The notes beneath the pieces are model-generated. The model made no database searches. It was not told the origin of the DNA and saw nothing but the letters and a program-made list of their open reading frames with translations. From Neisseriaceae bacterium (GTDB lineage Bacteria; Pseudomonadota; Gammaproteobacteria; Burkholderiales; Neisseriaceae), in contig JAGNPU010000110.1 of NCBI GenBank assembly GCA_017989485.1, forward strand, positions 1-6,461: 6,461 bases of DNA, given 5' to 3'. Below, piece after piece: positions 1-5,483 of this stretch (positions within the stretch are counted from its first letter, which is position 1; every line of letters begins with the position of its first letter). The position numbers were made by a program, and so were the translations under genes.

Positions 1-1
1 C

Positions 2-658
2 CTCACCATATTGAAACCCAGGGCCAAGCTATCGGTCGGCCTGTTTTTATTGGGCATTGTGGCCGTCATGCTCTACGCCACCGCCATCAGCCCTTCGGTT
101 GGCCTGATCACCGACCCCGTTCTGGGCCGAGACGACGCCATCGTGGTGTTCATGCTCAGCATCGCCACCGCCATCACCCTATGGTGCCGCATCGACACGG
201 CGGCCATACTCAATGCCAGCACCTTTAAGTCTGGCATGAGCGCCTGCATCTGCGTGCTTGGGGTGGCCTGGTTAGGCGACACCTTTGTCCAAGCCCACAT
301 CGCCGACATCAAAGACGTGGCCGGCGCCCTGCTGCACGACGTGCCCTGGCTGCTGGCCGTGGTGTTATTCTTTGCGTCGACCCTACTGTACTCTCAGGCC
401 GCCACCGCCAAGGCCATTTTGCCTGCCGCTCTGCTGCTGGGCGTGGCCCCCCTCACCGTGGTGGCGTCGTTTGCCGCGGTGTCGGCGCTGTTTATTTTGC
501 CCACCTACCCCACCCTCATCGCCGCCGTACAAATCGACGACACCGGCTCTACCCGGATTGGCCGCTACGTGTTCAACCACCCCTTCCTCATCCCTGGCGT
601 CGTGGCCATCACGCTGTCGGTGGCCTTTGGCTTTGCCCTAGGCAGCTTTTTTTTATAA
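2..658 (+). CDS. dcuA: C4-dicarboxylate antiporter DcuA, C-terminal half (partial)
   Basis: Inner-membrane carrier that exchanges C4-dicarboxylates such as succinate, fumarate, malate and aspartate. About 218 codons are visible; the family is about 430 to 440 residues, so the N-terminal half lies before the window. The frame is open to the left edge, and a TTG at 11 is not a real start. Seen in the protein: several hydrophobic membrane segments, the blocks STFKSGMSACIC and GVAWLGDTFV, then PWLLAVVLFFAS, SQAATAKA, FILPTYPTLIAAVQ, DDTGSTRIGRYVFNHPF and a C-terminal GFALGSFF. From memory these match Escherichia coli DcuA closely and DcuB much less (DcuB lacks the SACIC and LGDTFV blocks). The stop is TAA at 656-658, with no internal break. 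The next gene starts 166 bases on and looks independent. The call to family is firm; DcuA rather than another Dcu paralogue is likely. Confidence 0.92.
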   Translation, partial: LTILKPRAKLSVGLFLLGIVAVMLYATAISPSVGLITDPVLGRDDAIVVFMLSIATAITLWCRIDTAAILNASTFKSGMSACICVLGVAWLGDTFVQAHIADIKDVAGALLHDVPWLLAVVLFFASTLLYSQAATAKAILPAALLLGVAPLTVVASFAAVSALFILPTYPTLIAAVQIDDTGSTRIGRYVFNHPFLIPGVVAITLSVAFGFALGSFFL

Positions 659-674
659 GTAGCCCAATCGCATC

Positions 675-699
675 GGCCCAGCGTTTTCTACGCTGGGCC
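675..699 (+). terminator. GC-rich hairpin just after dcuA
   Basis: A perfect 9-bp inverted repeat, GGCCCAGCG / CGCTGGGCC, with a 7-base loop TTTTCTA, begins 16 bases after the dcuA stop. It lacks a following T-run on either strand, so it may be a 3'-end stabilising or processing hairpin rather than a complete intrinsic terminator. A second, A/T-flanked hairpin lies 38 bases further on. Confidence 0.45.
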
Positions 700-736
700 A
701 CAGCCTGCGCCCCACAAAGCCGAGACAGGCACAAAA

Positions 737-761
737 AAAAGAATGCTTTTTGCATCCTTTT
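737..761 (+). terminator. A/T-flanked terminator-like hairpin
   Basis: AAAAG-A-ATGC, loop TTTTT, GCAT-C-CTTTT: nine pairs with one A/C mismatch, preceded by an eight-A run (733-740) and ending in TTTT. The shape suits an intrinsic terminator in either direction and could finish the dcuA transcript. It overlaps the -35 of the candidate promoter for the next unit, so it may instead be a regulatory site. Confidence 0.4.
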
Positions 762-786
762 CATCTGCAGCGCCCTCTTATATCAT
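758..786 (+). promoter_or_regulatory. Candidate sigma-70 promoter of the sigma-factor unit
   Basis: TTTTCA (758-763), a 17-base spacer and TATCAT (781-786) give 4/6 and 5/6 matches to the housekeeping consensus. A start near 793 would leave a leader of about 32 bases. I see no typical ECF-type -35 (GGAAC-like) here, so autoregulation by the encoded sigma factor is not shown. Moderate to low confidence. Confidence 0.35.
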
Positions 787-824
787 AGGCACTCTTGCCT
801 TTCACGTTCAAAAAGGGCCACCCT

Positions 825-1034
825 ATGTTATTTCAAAAAAACCTGCCCGTATGGGAACGCGCCTTGCGCCTGTGCATTGGCCTATTCATGCTGATCAGCC
901 CGTTTTTTCTGTCGATGACGTCAACCATTCAGTGGCTGGTAATGGTCACCGGCGTCATCGTCGCCTGCACCGGCTTCATCGGTTTTTGCCCTATGTGCGC
1001 CATCGCTGGTCGCAAGCTCAACCGTCCCGACTGA
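825..1034 (+). CDS. DUF2892-type small membrane protein with CPMC motif
   Basis: A 69-residue inner-membrane protein of the DUF2892 (YgaP-like transmembrane domain) type; its biochemical role is not established. Seen: a short N-terminus with NLPVWERALR, which fits the N-x-x-x-ER-x-x-R signature of the family, a first membrane helix at about 14-30, a second at about 36-54, then GFC55-P-M-C58 and a basic tail. Typical family members end in GFCPLY with one cysteine; here there are two in CxxC spacing. The ATG at 825 is chosen over an upstream in-frame TTG (795) because it follows AAAAGGG (811-817) at 7 bases and because family homology begins here. The sigma factor gene starts one base after the TGA, so the two are surely cotranscribed and probably translationally coupled. 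Confidence 0.8.
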   Translation: MLFQKNLPVWERALRLCIGLFMLISPFFLSMTSTIQWLVMVTGVIVACTGFIGFCPMCAIAGRKLNRPD

Positions 1035-1035
1035 C

Positions 1036-1572
1036 ATGAAGCCTGACGCCCAACTCATCGAGGCCGCCCACCAGGGGGATGTGCGCGCACTCGGCCAGCT
1101 GCTCACCACCTTACAGCCTGACCTAAGGCGCTTCGCGCGCCGAACCTGCGCCACCAGCGAAGATGCTGAAGACGCGGTTCAGGTTGCGCTGTGGACGATG
1201 CACCAAAAAATCCACACCCTACACAAGCTGTCGGCGCTGGCCAGCTGGCTGTTTCGCATCATCGAGCGGGAATGTTGGCGTCTGTTTGCCGTGTTTAAAA
1301 AAACCACGCCGCTCTCAGACACCTTAGAAAACACCTTGCAGCAAGGCCCTGTCCCCCATCAGCTGCGCCACGACCTGGTGAACGCCATCGCTGCTTTGCC
1401 GCCGCATTATCGAGAAATCCTCATTTTGCGCGACATTGAAGAACTCACGGCACCAGAAGCCGCGGCCTACCTGAATATTTCGGTGGCCGCCGTCAAAAGC
1501 CGTCTGCACCGTGCGCGCAGCCTGATGCGCGCGCAGCTGATGGCAGGCAGCTATTGGGCTGACGACACCTAA
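1036..1572 (+). CDS. ECF-type RNA polymerase sigma factor
   Basis: A 178-residue sigma-70 family protein with only regions 2 and 4, the ECF layout; it would direct core RNA polymerase to a small set of promoters. Seen: region 2 at about 14-86, with the SEDAEDAVQVALW helix (41-53) and SALASWLFRIIERECWRLF (66-84), the segment for core binding and -10 contact; an unconserved linker at 87-110; region 4 at about 113-168, with LPPHYREILILRDIEELTAPEAA followed by the helix-turn-helix ISVAAVKSRLHRAR (148-161) that reads the -35. It starts one base after the preceding DUF2892-type gene, has no clear ribosome site of its own, and is followed 44 bases later by another small membrane protein. No zinc-binding anti-sigma domain (HxxxCxxC) is encoded nearby. 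I cannot assign an ECF subgroup or a target regulon. Confidence 0.92.
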   Translation: MKPDAQLIEAAHQGDVRALGQLLTTLQPDLRRFARRTCATSEDAEDAVQVALWTMHQKIHTLHKLSALASWLFRIIERECWRLFAVFKKTTPLSDTLENTLQQGPVPHQLRHDLVNAIAALPPHYREILILRDIEELTAPEAAAYLNISVAAVKSRLHRARSLMRAQLMAGSYWADDT

Positions 1573-1616
1573 AGCCCACAGCAGCGCCTCATCTTCGCCC
1601 AGAGAAAGGAATCACC

Positions 1617-1856
1617 ATGTTTTGCAGCACATCCATAGGCATGCATTTATTAAAAGGCTTAGGCGCCGTCCTGCTCATCGGCGGCGCGCTGTACTTGGGC
1701 GTAGGCCCATCAGCCAATGGCCTACTCAGCATCCTACTGCTGATTGGGGCCGTCGTTCTGCTGCGCGGCTGTCCTATGTGTTGGCTCATGGGCTTATTCG
1801 ACACCATCGCCAACCGCAAGGCAAAACGTCTGGCGGCTAAGCCCCCCTCCGATTAA
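1617..1856 (+). CDS. Small two-helix membrane protein with CPMC motif
   Basis: A 79-residue protein I cannot assign to a named family. Seen: a short N-terminus with Cys3 and His10, a first hydrophobic helix at about 11-29 (rich in Gly/Leu), a loop GPSAN, a second helix at about 35-49, then R50-G-C52-P-M-C55-W and an amphipathic, lysine- and arginine-rich tail (IANRKAKRLAAK). The basic tail suggests a cytosolic C-terminus by the positive-inside rule. It has a good ribosome site, AAAGGA, 6 bases before the ATG, and lies 44 bases after the sigma factor in the same direction, so it is probably in the same operon. It shares the Cys-Pro-Met-Cys end of its last helix with the DUF2892-type protein upstream of the sigma factor but otherwise differs. 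A role in sensing redox state or metal, or in holding the sigma factor, is inference only. Confidence 0.75.
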   Translation: MFCSTSIGMHLLKGLGAVLLIGGALYLGVGPSANGLLSILLLIGAVVLLRGCPMCWLMGLFDTIANRKAKRLAAKPPSD

Positions 1857-1885
1857 GCCATGGCGCCACAGGCCAGCCGATGCCG

Positions 1886-2335
1886 CTAGCGGGCGCGGCT
1901 GTCCAACCACAGGGTCACCGGCCCGTCGTTGACCAGGGCCACCTTCATGTCGGCGCCAAACAGGCCGGTGGGCACGGGCTTGCCCAAGGCCTCAGACAAT
2001 TCATGCACCAAGACGTTAAACCAATGCAGGCCAATATCCGGCGGCGCGGCATGGGCATAAGAAGGACGGTTGCCCTTATGGGTTTGGGCAAACAGGGTGA
2101 ACTGGCTCACCGCCAGGGCCGCAAGCCCCGTGTCTAATAAAGACAGGTTCATGATGCCGTGTTCGTCCTCAAAAATACGCAGCTTGCTGATTTTTTTCAC
2201 CAGGTAGGCCACGTCGGCTTCATCGTCATCAGGGCCCACGCCGACCAACAACAAAACGCCGGCATCAATGCTGGCCATCAGGTCGCCCTCAACGCTCACA
2301 GAGGCCTGCTGCACTCTTTGTAACAATATTCTCAT
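1886..2335 (-). CDS. dtd: D-aminoacyl-tRNA deacylase
   Basis: Cytosolic editing enzyme that hydrolyses D-amino acids (and glycine mischarged on tRNA-Ala) from tRNA, keeping D-residues out of protein. The 149-residue length is normal (about 145). Seen: the family N-terminus M-R-I-L-L-Q-R-V with ASVSVEG, the segment [16 protein letters not shown], the active-site signature SQFTLFAQT (77-85, with the key Thr80), then KGNRPSY, and the C-terminal NDGPVT (136-141) that carries the cis Gly-Pro dipeptide used to exclude L-amino acids. The ATG at 2333-2335 fits the family N-terminus; the ribosome site is weak (GATGAG just upstream). It lies 73 bases after fabF in the same direction but behind a strong terminator, so it may depend on read-through or its own weak promoter. 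It converges on the CPMC gene with 29 bases between stops. Confidence 0.96.
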   Translation of the reverse strand: MRILLQRVQQASVSVEGDLMASIDAGVLLLVGVGPDDDEADVAYLVKKISKLRIFEDEHGIMNLSLLDTGLAALAVSQFTLFAQTHKGNRPSYAHAAPPDIGLHWFNVLVHELSEALGKPVPTGLFGADMKVALVNDGPVTLWLDSRAR

Positions 2336-2356
2336 TTACTCATCACTTTTTTTAAC

Positions 2357-2390
2357 AAAAAAGCTGCCTGAACGGATTCAGACAGCTTTT
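2357..2390 (-). terminator. fabF terminator with uptake-sequence-like arms
   Basis: On the minus strand the stem AAAAGCTG-t-CTGAA, loop TCCG, TTCAG-g-CAGCTTTT has 13 pairs with one mismatch and runs into TTTTTT, a classical intrinsic terminator 18 bases after the fabF stop. The plus strand also ends in TTTT. The arms read AAGCTGCCTGAA (plus, 2361-2372) and AAGCTGTCTGAA (minus, 2388-2377). Paired neisserial uptake sequences commonly double as terminators. Confidence 0.88.
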
Positions 2391-2408
2391 GACATGATCG
2401 TGGCTTGC

Positions 2409-3656
2409 TTAGATTTTTTTGAACACTAAGGTGCCATTGGTGCCGCCAAACCCAAACGAGTTTGAAATGGCTGCGCGAATGGTCATTTCACGTGCGCCTT
2501 CTTTACAGTAATCCAAATCACAGCCGCCTTCGATGTCTTGATCGAAGATGTTGATGGTCGGAGGGGAAATTTGATGGTACACGGCCAAGGCCGAGAAGAC
2601 CGCTTCCACGCCGCCGGCGCCGCCCAATAGGTGGCCCGTCATCGACTTGGTCGAATTCACCACCAGTTTTTGTGCATGTGCGCCAAACGTGCGTTTTACC
2701 GCCGTGGTTTCGGCCGCATCGCCCAATGGGGTTGAGGTGCCGTGGGCATTCACATAATCCACTTCATCAGGGTTTAAGCCCGCATCGCGCAGGGCATTGT
2801 TCATCCCCAAAGCAGCGCCTGAACCATCTTCAACCGGTGCGGTAATGTGGTGTGCGTCTGAGCTCATGCCAAAACCCACCAGCTCGGCGTATATCGTGGC
2901 GCCGCGTTTCTTGGCGTGTTCGTATTCTTCCAACACCAAAACGCCAGCCCCTTCGCCCATGACAAAACCGTCACGGCCCTTGTCCCAAGGACGAGAAGCG
3001 GTTTGTGGGTCGTCGTTACGGGTAGACAAGGCCTTACACGCGGCAAAGCCCCCTATGCCCAACATGGTCACAGCGCCTTCAGCGCCACCGGCCACCATGA
3101 TGTCGGCGTCGCCATACTGAATCATGCGCGCAGAGTCACCAATACAGTGAGTGCCCGTGGTACACGCAGACACAATGCCATAGCTTGGGCCTTGATAGCC
3201 CTTAAGAATCGACACGTTGCCGGCAATCATGTTCACGATGGAACCGGGAATAAAGAATGGGCTGATTTTGCGAGGGCCGTGGGCATCTGCCTGACGGCCG
3301 GTCTCTTCAATCATGGGTAATCCACCGATGCCGGAGCCAATATTGACCCCCACACGGGTTTTGTCTAGGCCTGGAATATCATCCAGCTGCGCATCGGCAA
3401 TCGCTTGTAAAGCGGCCGCAATGCCGTAATGAATGAACACATCCATACGACGCGCGTCTTTACTCGTGATGTACTGAGTCACATCAAAATCTTTTACTTC
3501 CCCTGCAAACTGACAGGCAAGATTAGATGCATCAAATCGGGTAATGGTATCGATGCCACTTTTGCCAGCCAGGAGGTTGTCCCAGCCCGTCGCAATGTCG
3601 TTACCCACTGGCGACACATGGCCCAAACCAGTAATGACTACTCTTCTTTTGCTCAT
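2409..3656 (-). CDS. fabF: Beta-ketoacyl-ACP synthase II
   Basis: Condensing enzyme of type II fatty acid synthesis in the cytosol: it joins malonyl-ACP to an acyl-ACP with loss of CO2, and in this class favours elongation of longer and unsaturated chains. The 415-residue length matches the family (413 in E. coli). Seen: N-terminal [12 protein letters not shown]; nucleophile Cys165 in SACTTGTH; the two catalytic histidines, His305 in VNAHGTSTP and His342 in KSMTGHLLG, with Lys337; and the C-terminal glycine-rich SFGFGGTNG. All catalytic residues are intact. The ATG at 3654-3656 is chosen over an in-frame TTG at 3668 because homology begins at MSKRR; GGGATC lies just upstream as the ribosome site. 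It follows acpP by 93 bases with a terminator hairpin in between, so part of its mRNA should be read-through from the acpP promoter. Confidence 0.97.
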   Translation of the reverse strand: MSKRRVVITGLGHVSPVGNDIATGWDNLLAGKSGIDTITRFDASNLACQFAGEVKDFDVTQYITSKDARRMDVFIHYGIAAALQAIADAQLDDIPGLDKTRVGVNIGSGIGGLPMIEETGRQADAHGPRKISPFFIPGSIVNMIAGNVSILKGYQGPSYGIVSACTTGTHCIGDSARMIQYGDADIMVAGGAEGAVTMLGIGGFAACKALSTRNDDPQTASRPWDKGRDGFVMGEGAGVLVLEEYEHAKKRGATIYAELVGFGMSSDAHHITAPVEDGSGAALGMNNALRDAGLNPDEVDYVNAHGTSTPLGDAAETTAVKRTFGAHAQKLVVNSTKSMTGHLLGGAGGVEAVFSALAVYHQISPPTINIFDQDIEGGCDLDYCKEGAREMTIRAAISNSFGFGGTNGTLVFKKI

Positions 3657-3674
3657 ACTTGATCCCAAAAAAGT

Positions 3675-3729
3675 AAAAAACCTCTGTTCAGCCGGCTTAA
3701 GCCATCAGCTTAAGCAAACGAAACAGAGG
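3675..3729 (-). terminator. Intercistronic terminator between acpP and fabF
   Basis: Starting 20 bases after the acpP stop, the minus strand folds into an outer 8-bp stem CCTCTGTT / AACAGAGG (3722-3729 with 3681-3688) and an inner 8-bp stem of two GCTTAAGC palindromes (3708-3715 with 3695-3702, loop of 5). The outer stem runs directly into TTTTTT (3680-3675). This is a strong intrinsic terminator or attenuator placed just before the fabF ribosome site. It can explain why a very abundant protein (ACP) and a moderate one (FabF) share a promoter. Confidence 0.88.
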
Positions 3730-3749
3730 CTTGCACCTATCGACAAGAC

Positions 3750-3986
3750 TTACTTAAGATTTGCTTGAACGAAATTGATGGCTTGTTGTACTGTGGTGAT
3801 TTTTTCTGCTTCTTCATCCGGAATTTCGCATTCGAATGCTTCTTCCAAAGCCATAACCAATTCAACAGTGTCTAAAGAGTCAGCGCCCAAATCATCTTGG
3901 AAAGAAGATTCATTTTTAACTTCAGCTTCGTTAACGCCCAATTGTTCGGCAACGATTTTTTTTACGCGCTGTTCGATATTTTCCAT
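3750..3986 (-). CDS. acpP: Acyl carrier protein
   Basis: Small acidic cytosolic protein that carries growing acyl chains as thioesters on a 4'-phosphopantetheine arm, serving fatty acid, phospholipid and lipid A synthesis. Length 78 is standard. Seen: the N-terminal [15 protein letters not shown] helix, then DLGADS37LD, where Ser37 is the phosphopantetheine attachment site, the recognition helix [14 protein letters not shown] that follows, and IPDEEAEKI. One cysteine (FECEIPDEE) sits where E. coli has Thr. The start at 3984-3986 has a good ribosome site, AAAGGA, 8 bases upstream. It is first in the leftward acpP-fabF unit and divergent from gpsA across 375 bases. The usual fabH-fabD-fabG neighbours are not next to it here, which is common in Neisseriaceae. 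Confidence 0.98.
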   Translation of the reverse strand: MENIEQRVKKIVAEQLGVNEAEVKNESSFQDDLGADSLDTVELVMALEEAFECEIPDEEAEKITTVQQAINFVQANLK

Positions 3987-4052
3987 AATAAGATTCCTTT
4001 ACACCTTTCAAAATGAGGAAAGTTCTAATTCGGTGAGATTGTACCGAAAAAA

Positions 4053-4080
4053 ATTAGAGTTTCCTATCTATTTATTTCAA
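4053..4080 (-). promoter_or_regulatory. Candidate acpP promoter
   Basis: On the minus strand, TTGAAA (4080-4075), a 16-base spacer and TCTAAT (4058-4053) give 4/6 and 4/6 matches. A start near 4046 would give a leader of about 60 bases that begins with a small hairpin, TCGGT / ACCGA (4047-4043 with 4034-4030). A second possible -10, TACAAT (4043-4038), has no good -35. Confidence moderate. Confidence 0.45.
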
Positions 4081-4083
4081 AAA

Positions 4084-4117
4084 ATTAACTATATTAACCA
4101 AATCACCTGCCAAATCA
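4084..4117 (-). repeat. Tandem direct repeats upstream of the acpP promoter
   Basis: On the minus strand TGATTTGG occurs twice with a CAGG spacer (4117-4110 and 4105-4098), a 12-base period. It is followed by GTTAAT twice with a 9-base period (4098-4093 and 4089-4084). The TGATTTGG pair would sit at about -52 to -71 relative to the predicted acpP start, a usual place for an activator; the AT-rich pair lies where an UP element would be. No known regulator is recognised. Confidence 0.5.
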
Positions 4118-4151
4118 ATGGGTCACACTCATTAAGCAGGATACATTTCTA

Positions 4152-4196
4152 GTAAAAATGTGCGGTTTTACTCGTCTTTTCAACGATAAGCCGCAC
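4152..4196 (-). terminator. Orphan minus-strand terminator-like hairpin
   Basis: On the minus strand GTGCGGCTT (4196-4188) pairs with AAACCGCAC (4168-4160), allowing one G-T pair, and an inner TCGT / ACGA stem caps it with a 7-base loop. It is followed by ATTTTTACT. The form is that of an intrinsic terminator, yet no gene lies behind it on that strand. It may end a small minus-strand transcript, block antisense transcription from the gpsA side, or act within a longer acpP leader. Confidence 0.45.
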
Positions 4197-4270
4197 TAAT
4201 AGCGCATATGATACTTTTAAAACGCACGATATACCACTAAAATTTTAATCCTAGTATTTGGCATTTGCGA

Positions 4271-4351
4271 CAAAAATCAGCGTAAAGCCAAGTATTTCGC
4301 TAAACAGCGACGATTTTTGTTAGAATTTAACCTTCATAAATCAGCGTAAAG
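4271..4351 (+). repeat. Pair of 17-base direct repeats before gpsA
   Basis: The sequence CA(A/T)AAATCAGCGTAAAG occurs at 4271-4287 and 4335-4351, 16 of 17 bases identical, 64 bases apart on the same strand; the second copy ends 10 bases before the gpsA ATG. A shorter pair, AGTATTT(G/C)GC, lies at 4253-4262 and 4291-4300. Such spaced repeats suggest a regulator site or an RNA element, but I recognise no known motif. Confidence 0.6.
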
Positions 4352-4361
4352 AAACTCTTTA

Positions 4362-5354
4362 ATGATGAATATAGCCGTAGTGGGCGCAGGGGCATGGGGA
4401 ACGGCACTGGCCATTCATTTCGCCCAAGACCACACCGTCACCCTCTGGACCCGCAACCCTGATGACTGTGCCAATATGGCCAAGACAAGAGAAAATCAAC
4501 GTTATCTGGCGGGCTTTGTCTTCCCACCCAAACTCCACATTGCCGACACGCTGGCGGCGGCCTGCGCCGATGCCGAGCTGATTTTAATCGCCACGTCGGT
4601 GTCTGGCCTGCGGCCAACGCTACAGGCCCTGCAGGCGCTGGGCCTGGCTGACAAGCCCATCATTACCGCCTGTAAAGGCTTTGAAGAAGGCACCGGCCTA
4701 TTGCCACATGAGGTCATTTTAGACCTCATGCCTGAACACACGCATTATGGCGCCCTGTCTGGCCCAAGCTTTGCCCAAGAGCTGGCCCAAGGCCTCCCCT
4801 GTGCCGTCACGCTGGCGTCGCCTAACGAAGCCTGGGTGACCGACATTGCCCAAACGTTAAACAACCACACCCTACGGCTCTACGCCAACACCGACCTGAT
4901 TGGCGCGGCCATCGGCGGCGCGGTCAAAAACGTGATGGCCATCGCCACCGGCATCGCCGACGGCCTGCACTACGGCTTCAATGCCCGTGCGGCCCTGATG
5001 ACCCGTGGTCTAGCCGAAATCAACCGCCTGGCCATTGCCAGCGGTGCCCAAAATACCACACTCATGGGCCTGGCCGGCATGGGTGACCTTATTTTGACCT
5101 GCACCGGCAATTTATCGCGCAACCGTACCGTTGGCCTCAAACTGGCCGAAGACAAAAACCTGGCCACTATTTTGGCGGAGCTCGGCCACGTTGCCGAAGG
5201 CGTCAACACCACCAAAGAAGTCGCCCGCCTAGCCAAAGCCCGCGGCATCGACATGCCGATTACCGACATCATTAATGAACTATTGGCCGGCCACATCAAG
5301 GTCAAAACCGTGGCGGAGCGCCTGATGATGCGCGACCCAAAACAGGAAGACTAA
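4362..5354 (+). CDS. gpsA: NAD(P)-dependent glycerol-3-phosphate dehydrogenase
   Basis: Cytosolic enzyme that reduces dihydroxyacetone phosphate to sn-glycerol-3-phosphate, the backbone for phospholipids. The 330-residue length is close to the family (339 in E. coli). Seen: the N-terminal dinucleotide site GAGAWG (8-13) after a hydrophobic strand; ACKGFEEGTG with Lys105; LSGPSFAQE (132-140); the catalytic Lys189 in GGAVKNVMAIATG; NARAALMTRGLAE; GLAGMGDLILTCTGNLSRNR with Asp242; and VAEGVNTTKEVA. All expected residues are present. Two ATGs in tandem (4362 and 4365) are both possible starts. The ribosome site is poor: only AAAGA is near, and it lies in a small hairpin, TAAAGA / TCTTTA (4347-4361). 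It is divergent from acpP, linking head-group and acyl-chain precursor supply. Confidence 0.97.
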   Translation: MMNIAVVGAGAWGTALAIHFAQDHTVTLWTRNPDDCANMAKTRENQRYLAGFVFPPKLHIADTLAAACADAELILIATSVSGLRPTLQALQALGLADKPIITACKGFEEGTGLLPHEVILDLMPEHTHYGALSGPSFAQELAQGLPCAVTLASPNEAWVTDIAQTLNNHTLRLYANTDLIGAAIGGAVKNVMAIATGIADGLHYGFNARAALMTRGLAEINRLAIASGAQNTTLMGLAGMGDLILTCTGNLSRNRTVGLKLAEDKNLATILAELGHVAEGVNTTKEVARLAKARGIDMPITDIINELLAGHIKVKTVAERLMMRDPKQED

Positions 5355-5389
5355 ACGGCCTCAAACAGAGGCTGTATGACACCGAGCAA

Positions 5390-5435
5390 CCCTGCCAAAG
5401 CCCGATCTTAAGCAGTTCGACGCGCCATGGCAGGG
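5390..5435 (+). other. Inverted repeat between gpsA and the coiled-coil gene
   Basis: CCCTGCCA (5390-5397) and TGGCAGGG (5428-5435) form an 8-bp inverted repeat around a 30-base loop. It has no T-run, so it is not a standard terminator; a shorter GCCTC / GAGGC pair lies just after gpsA. It precedes the -35 at 5448 by 12 bases and might be an operator. Weak evidence. Confidence 0.3.
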
Positions 5436-5447
5436 CACCGATAAACA

Positions 5448-5476
5448 TTGACGAACCCCTGACAAAAAGCTATCCT
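5448..5476 (+). promoter_or_regulatory. Promoter immediately before the ZapB-like gene
   Basis: TTGACG (5448-5453), a 17-base spacer and TATCCT (5471-5476) match the sigma-70 consensus at 5/6 and 4/6 with ideal spacing. The expected start point, 6 to 8 bases after the -10, falls on 5482-5484, at the ATG itself. No ribosome site precedes that ATG, so the transcript may be leaderless. Confidence 0.6.
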
Positions 5477-5483
5477 GACCATT

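Larger units (their letters stand above)
3987..4361. promoter_or_regulatory. Divergent acpP / gpsA control region
   Basis: A 375-base AT-rich stretch without a credible gene. From left to right it holds the acpP ribosome site and leader, the candidate acpP promoter, tandem repeats at 4084-4117, a stem-loop at 4160-4196 followed by a T-run on the minus strand, a featureless A/T-rich piece at 4200-4250, and a repeat-dense segment at 4253-4361 in front of gpsA. For gpsA the best -10 is TAGAAT (4321-4326), but the only -35-like hexamer, TTCGCT (4296-4301), is 19 bases away and weak, so its promoter is not firmly placed. An open frame across acpP and its leader on the plus strand is antisense shadow. 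Confidence 0.6.

Noticed and set aside
285..641. 118-residue Pro/Cys/Trp-rich open frame inside dcuA
   Set aside because: Out-of-frame shadow of the transporter: low-complexity composition and no ribosome site, while the overlapping frame is strongly homologous to DcuA.
743..1039. 98-residue open frame overlapping the DUF2892-type gene
   Set aside because: A different frame from the conserved membrane protein; it reads the same bases into a His/Arg-rich nonsense-like sequence.
1464..1475. GGCCTACCTGAA resembles the Eikenella-type uptake dialect
   Set aside because: 10 of 12 bases, inside the sigma factor coding sequence where it encodes conserved Tyr-Leu-Asn of region 4, and a different variant from the arms at 2361-2388. 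Chance is sufficient.
3657..3668. TTG start extending FabF by four residues
   Set aside because: Homology starts at MSKRR, and the upstream codons overlap the ribosome site of the ATG at 3656.
3775..4152. 125-residue plus-strand open frame opposite acpP
   Set aside because: Serine-rich antisense of acpP that runs into the AT-rich leader; no ribosome site and no recognisable domain.
4158..4166. ATGTGCGGT resembles the Pasteurellaceae uptake signal AAGTGCGGT
   Set aside because: 8 of 9 bases only, single copy, and the gene content points to Neisseriales. It is better explained as one arm of the hairpin at 4160-4196.
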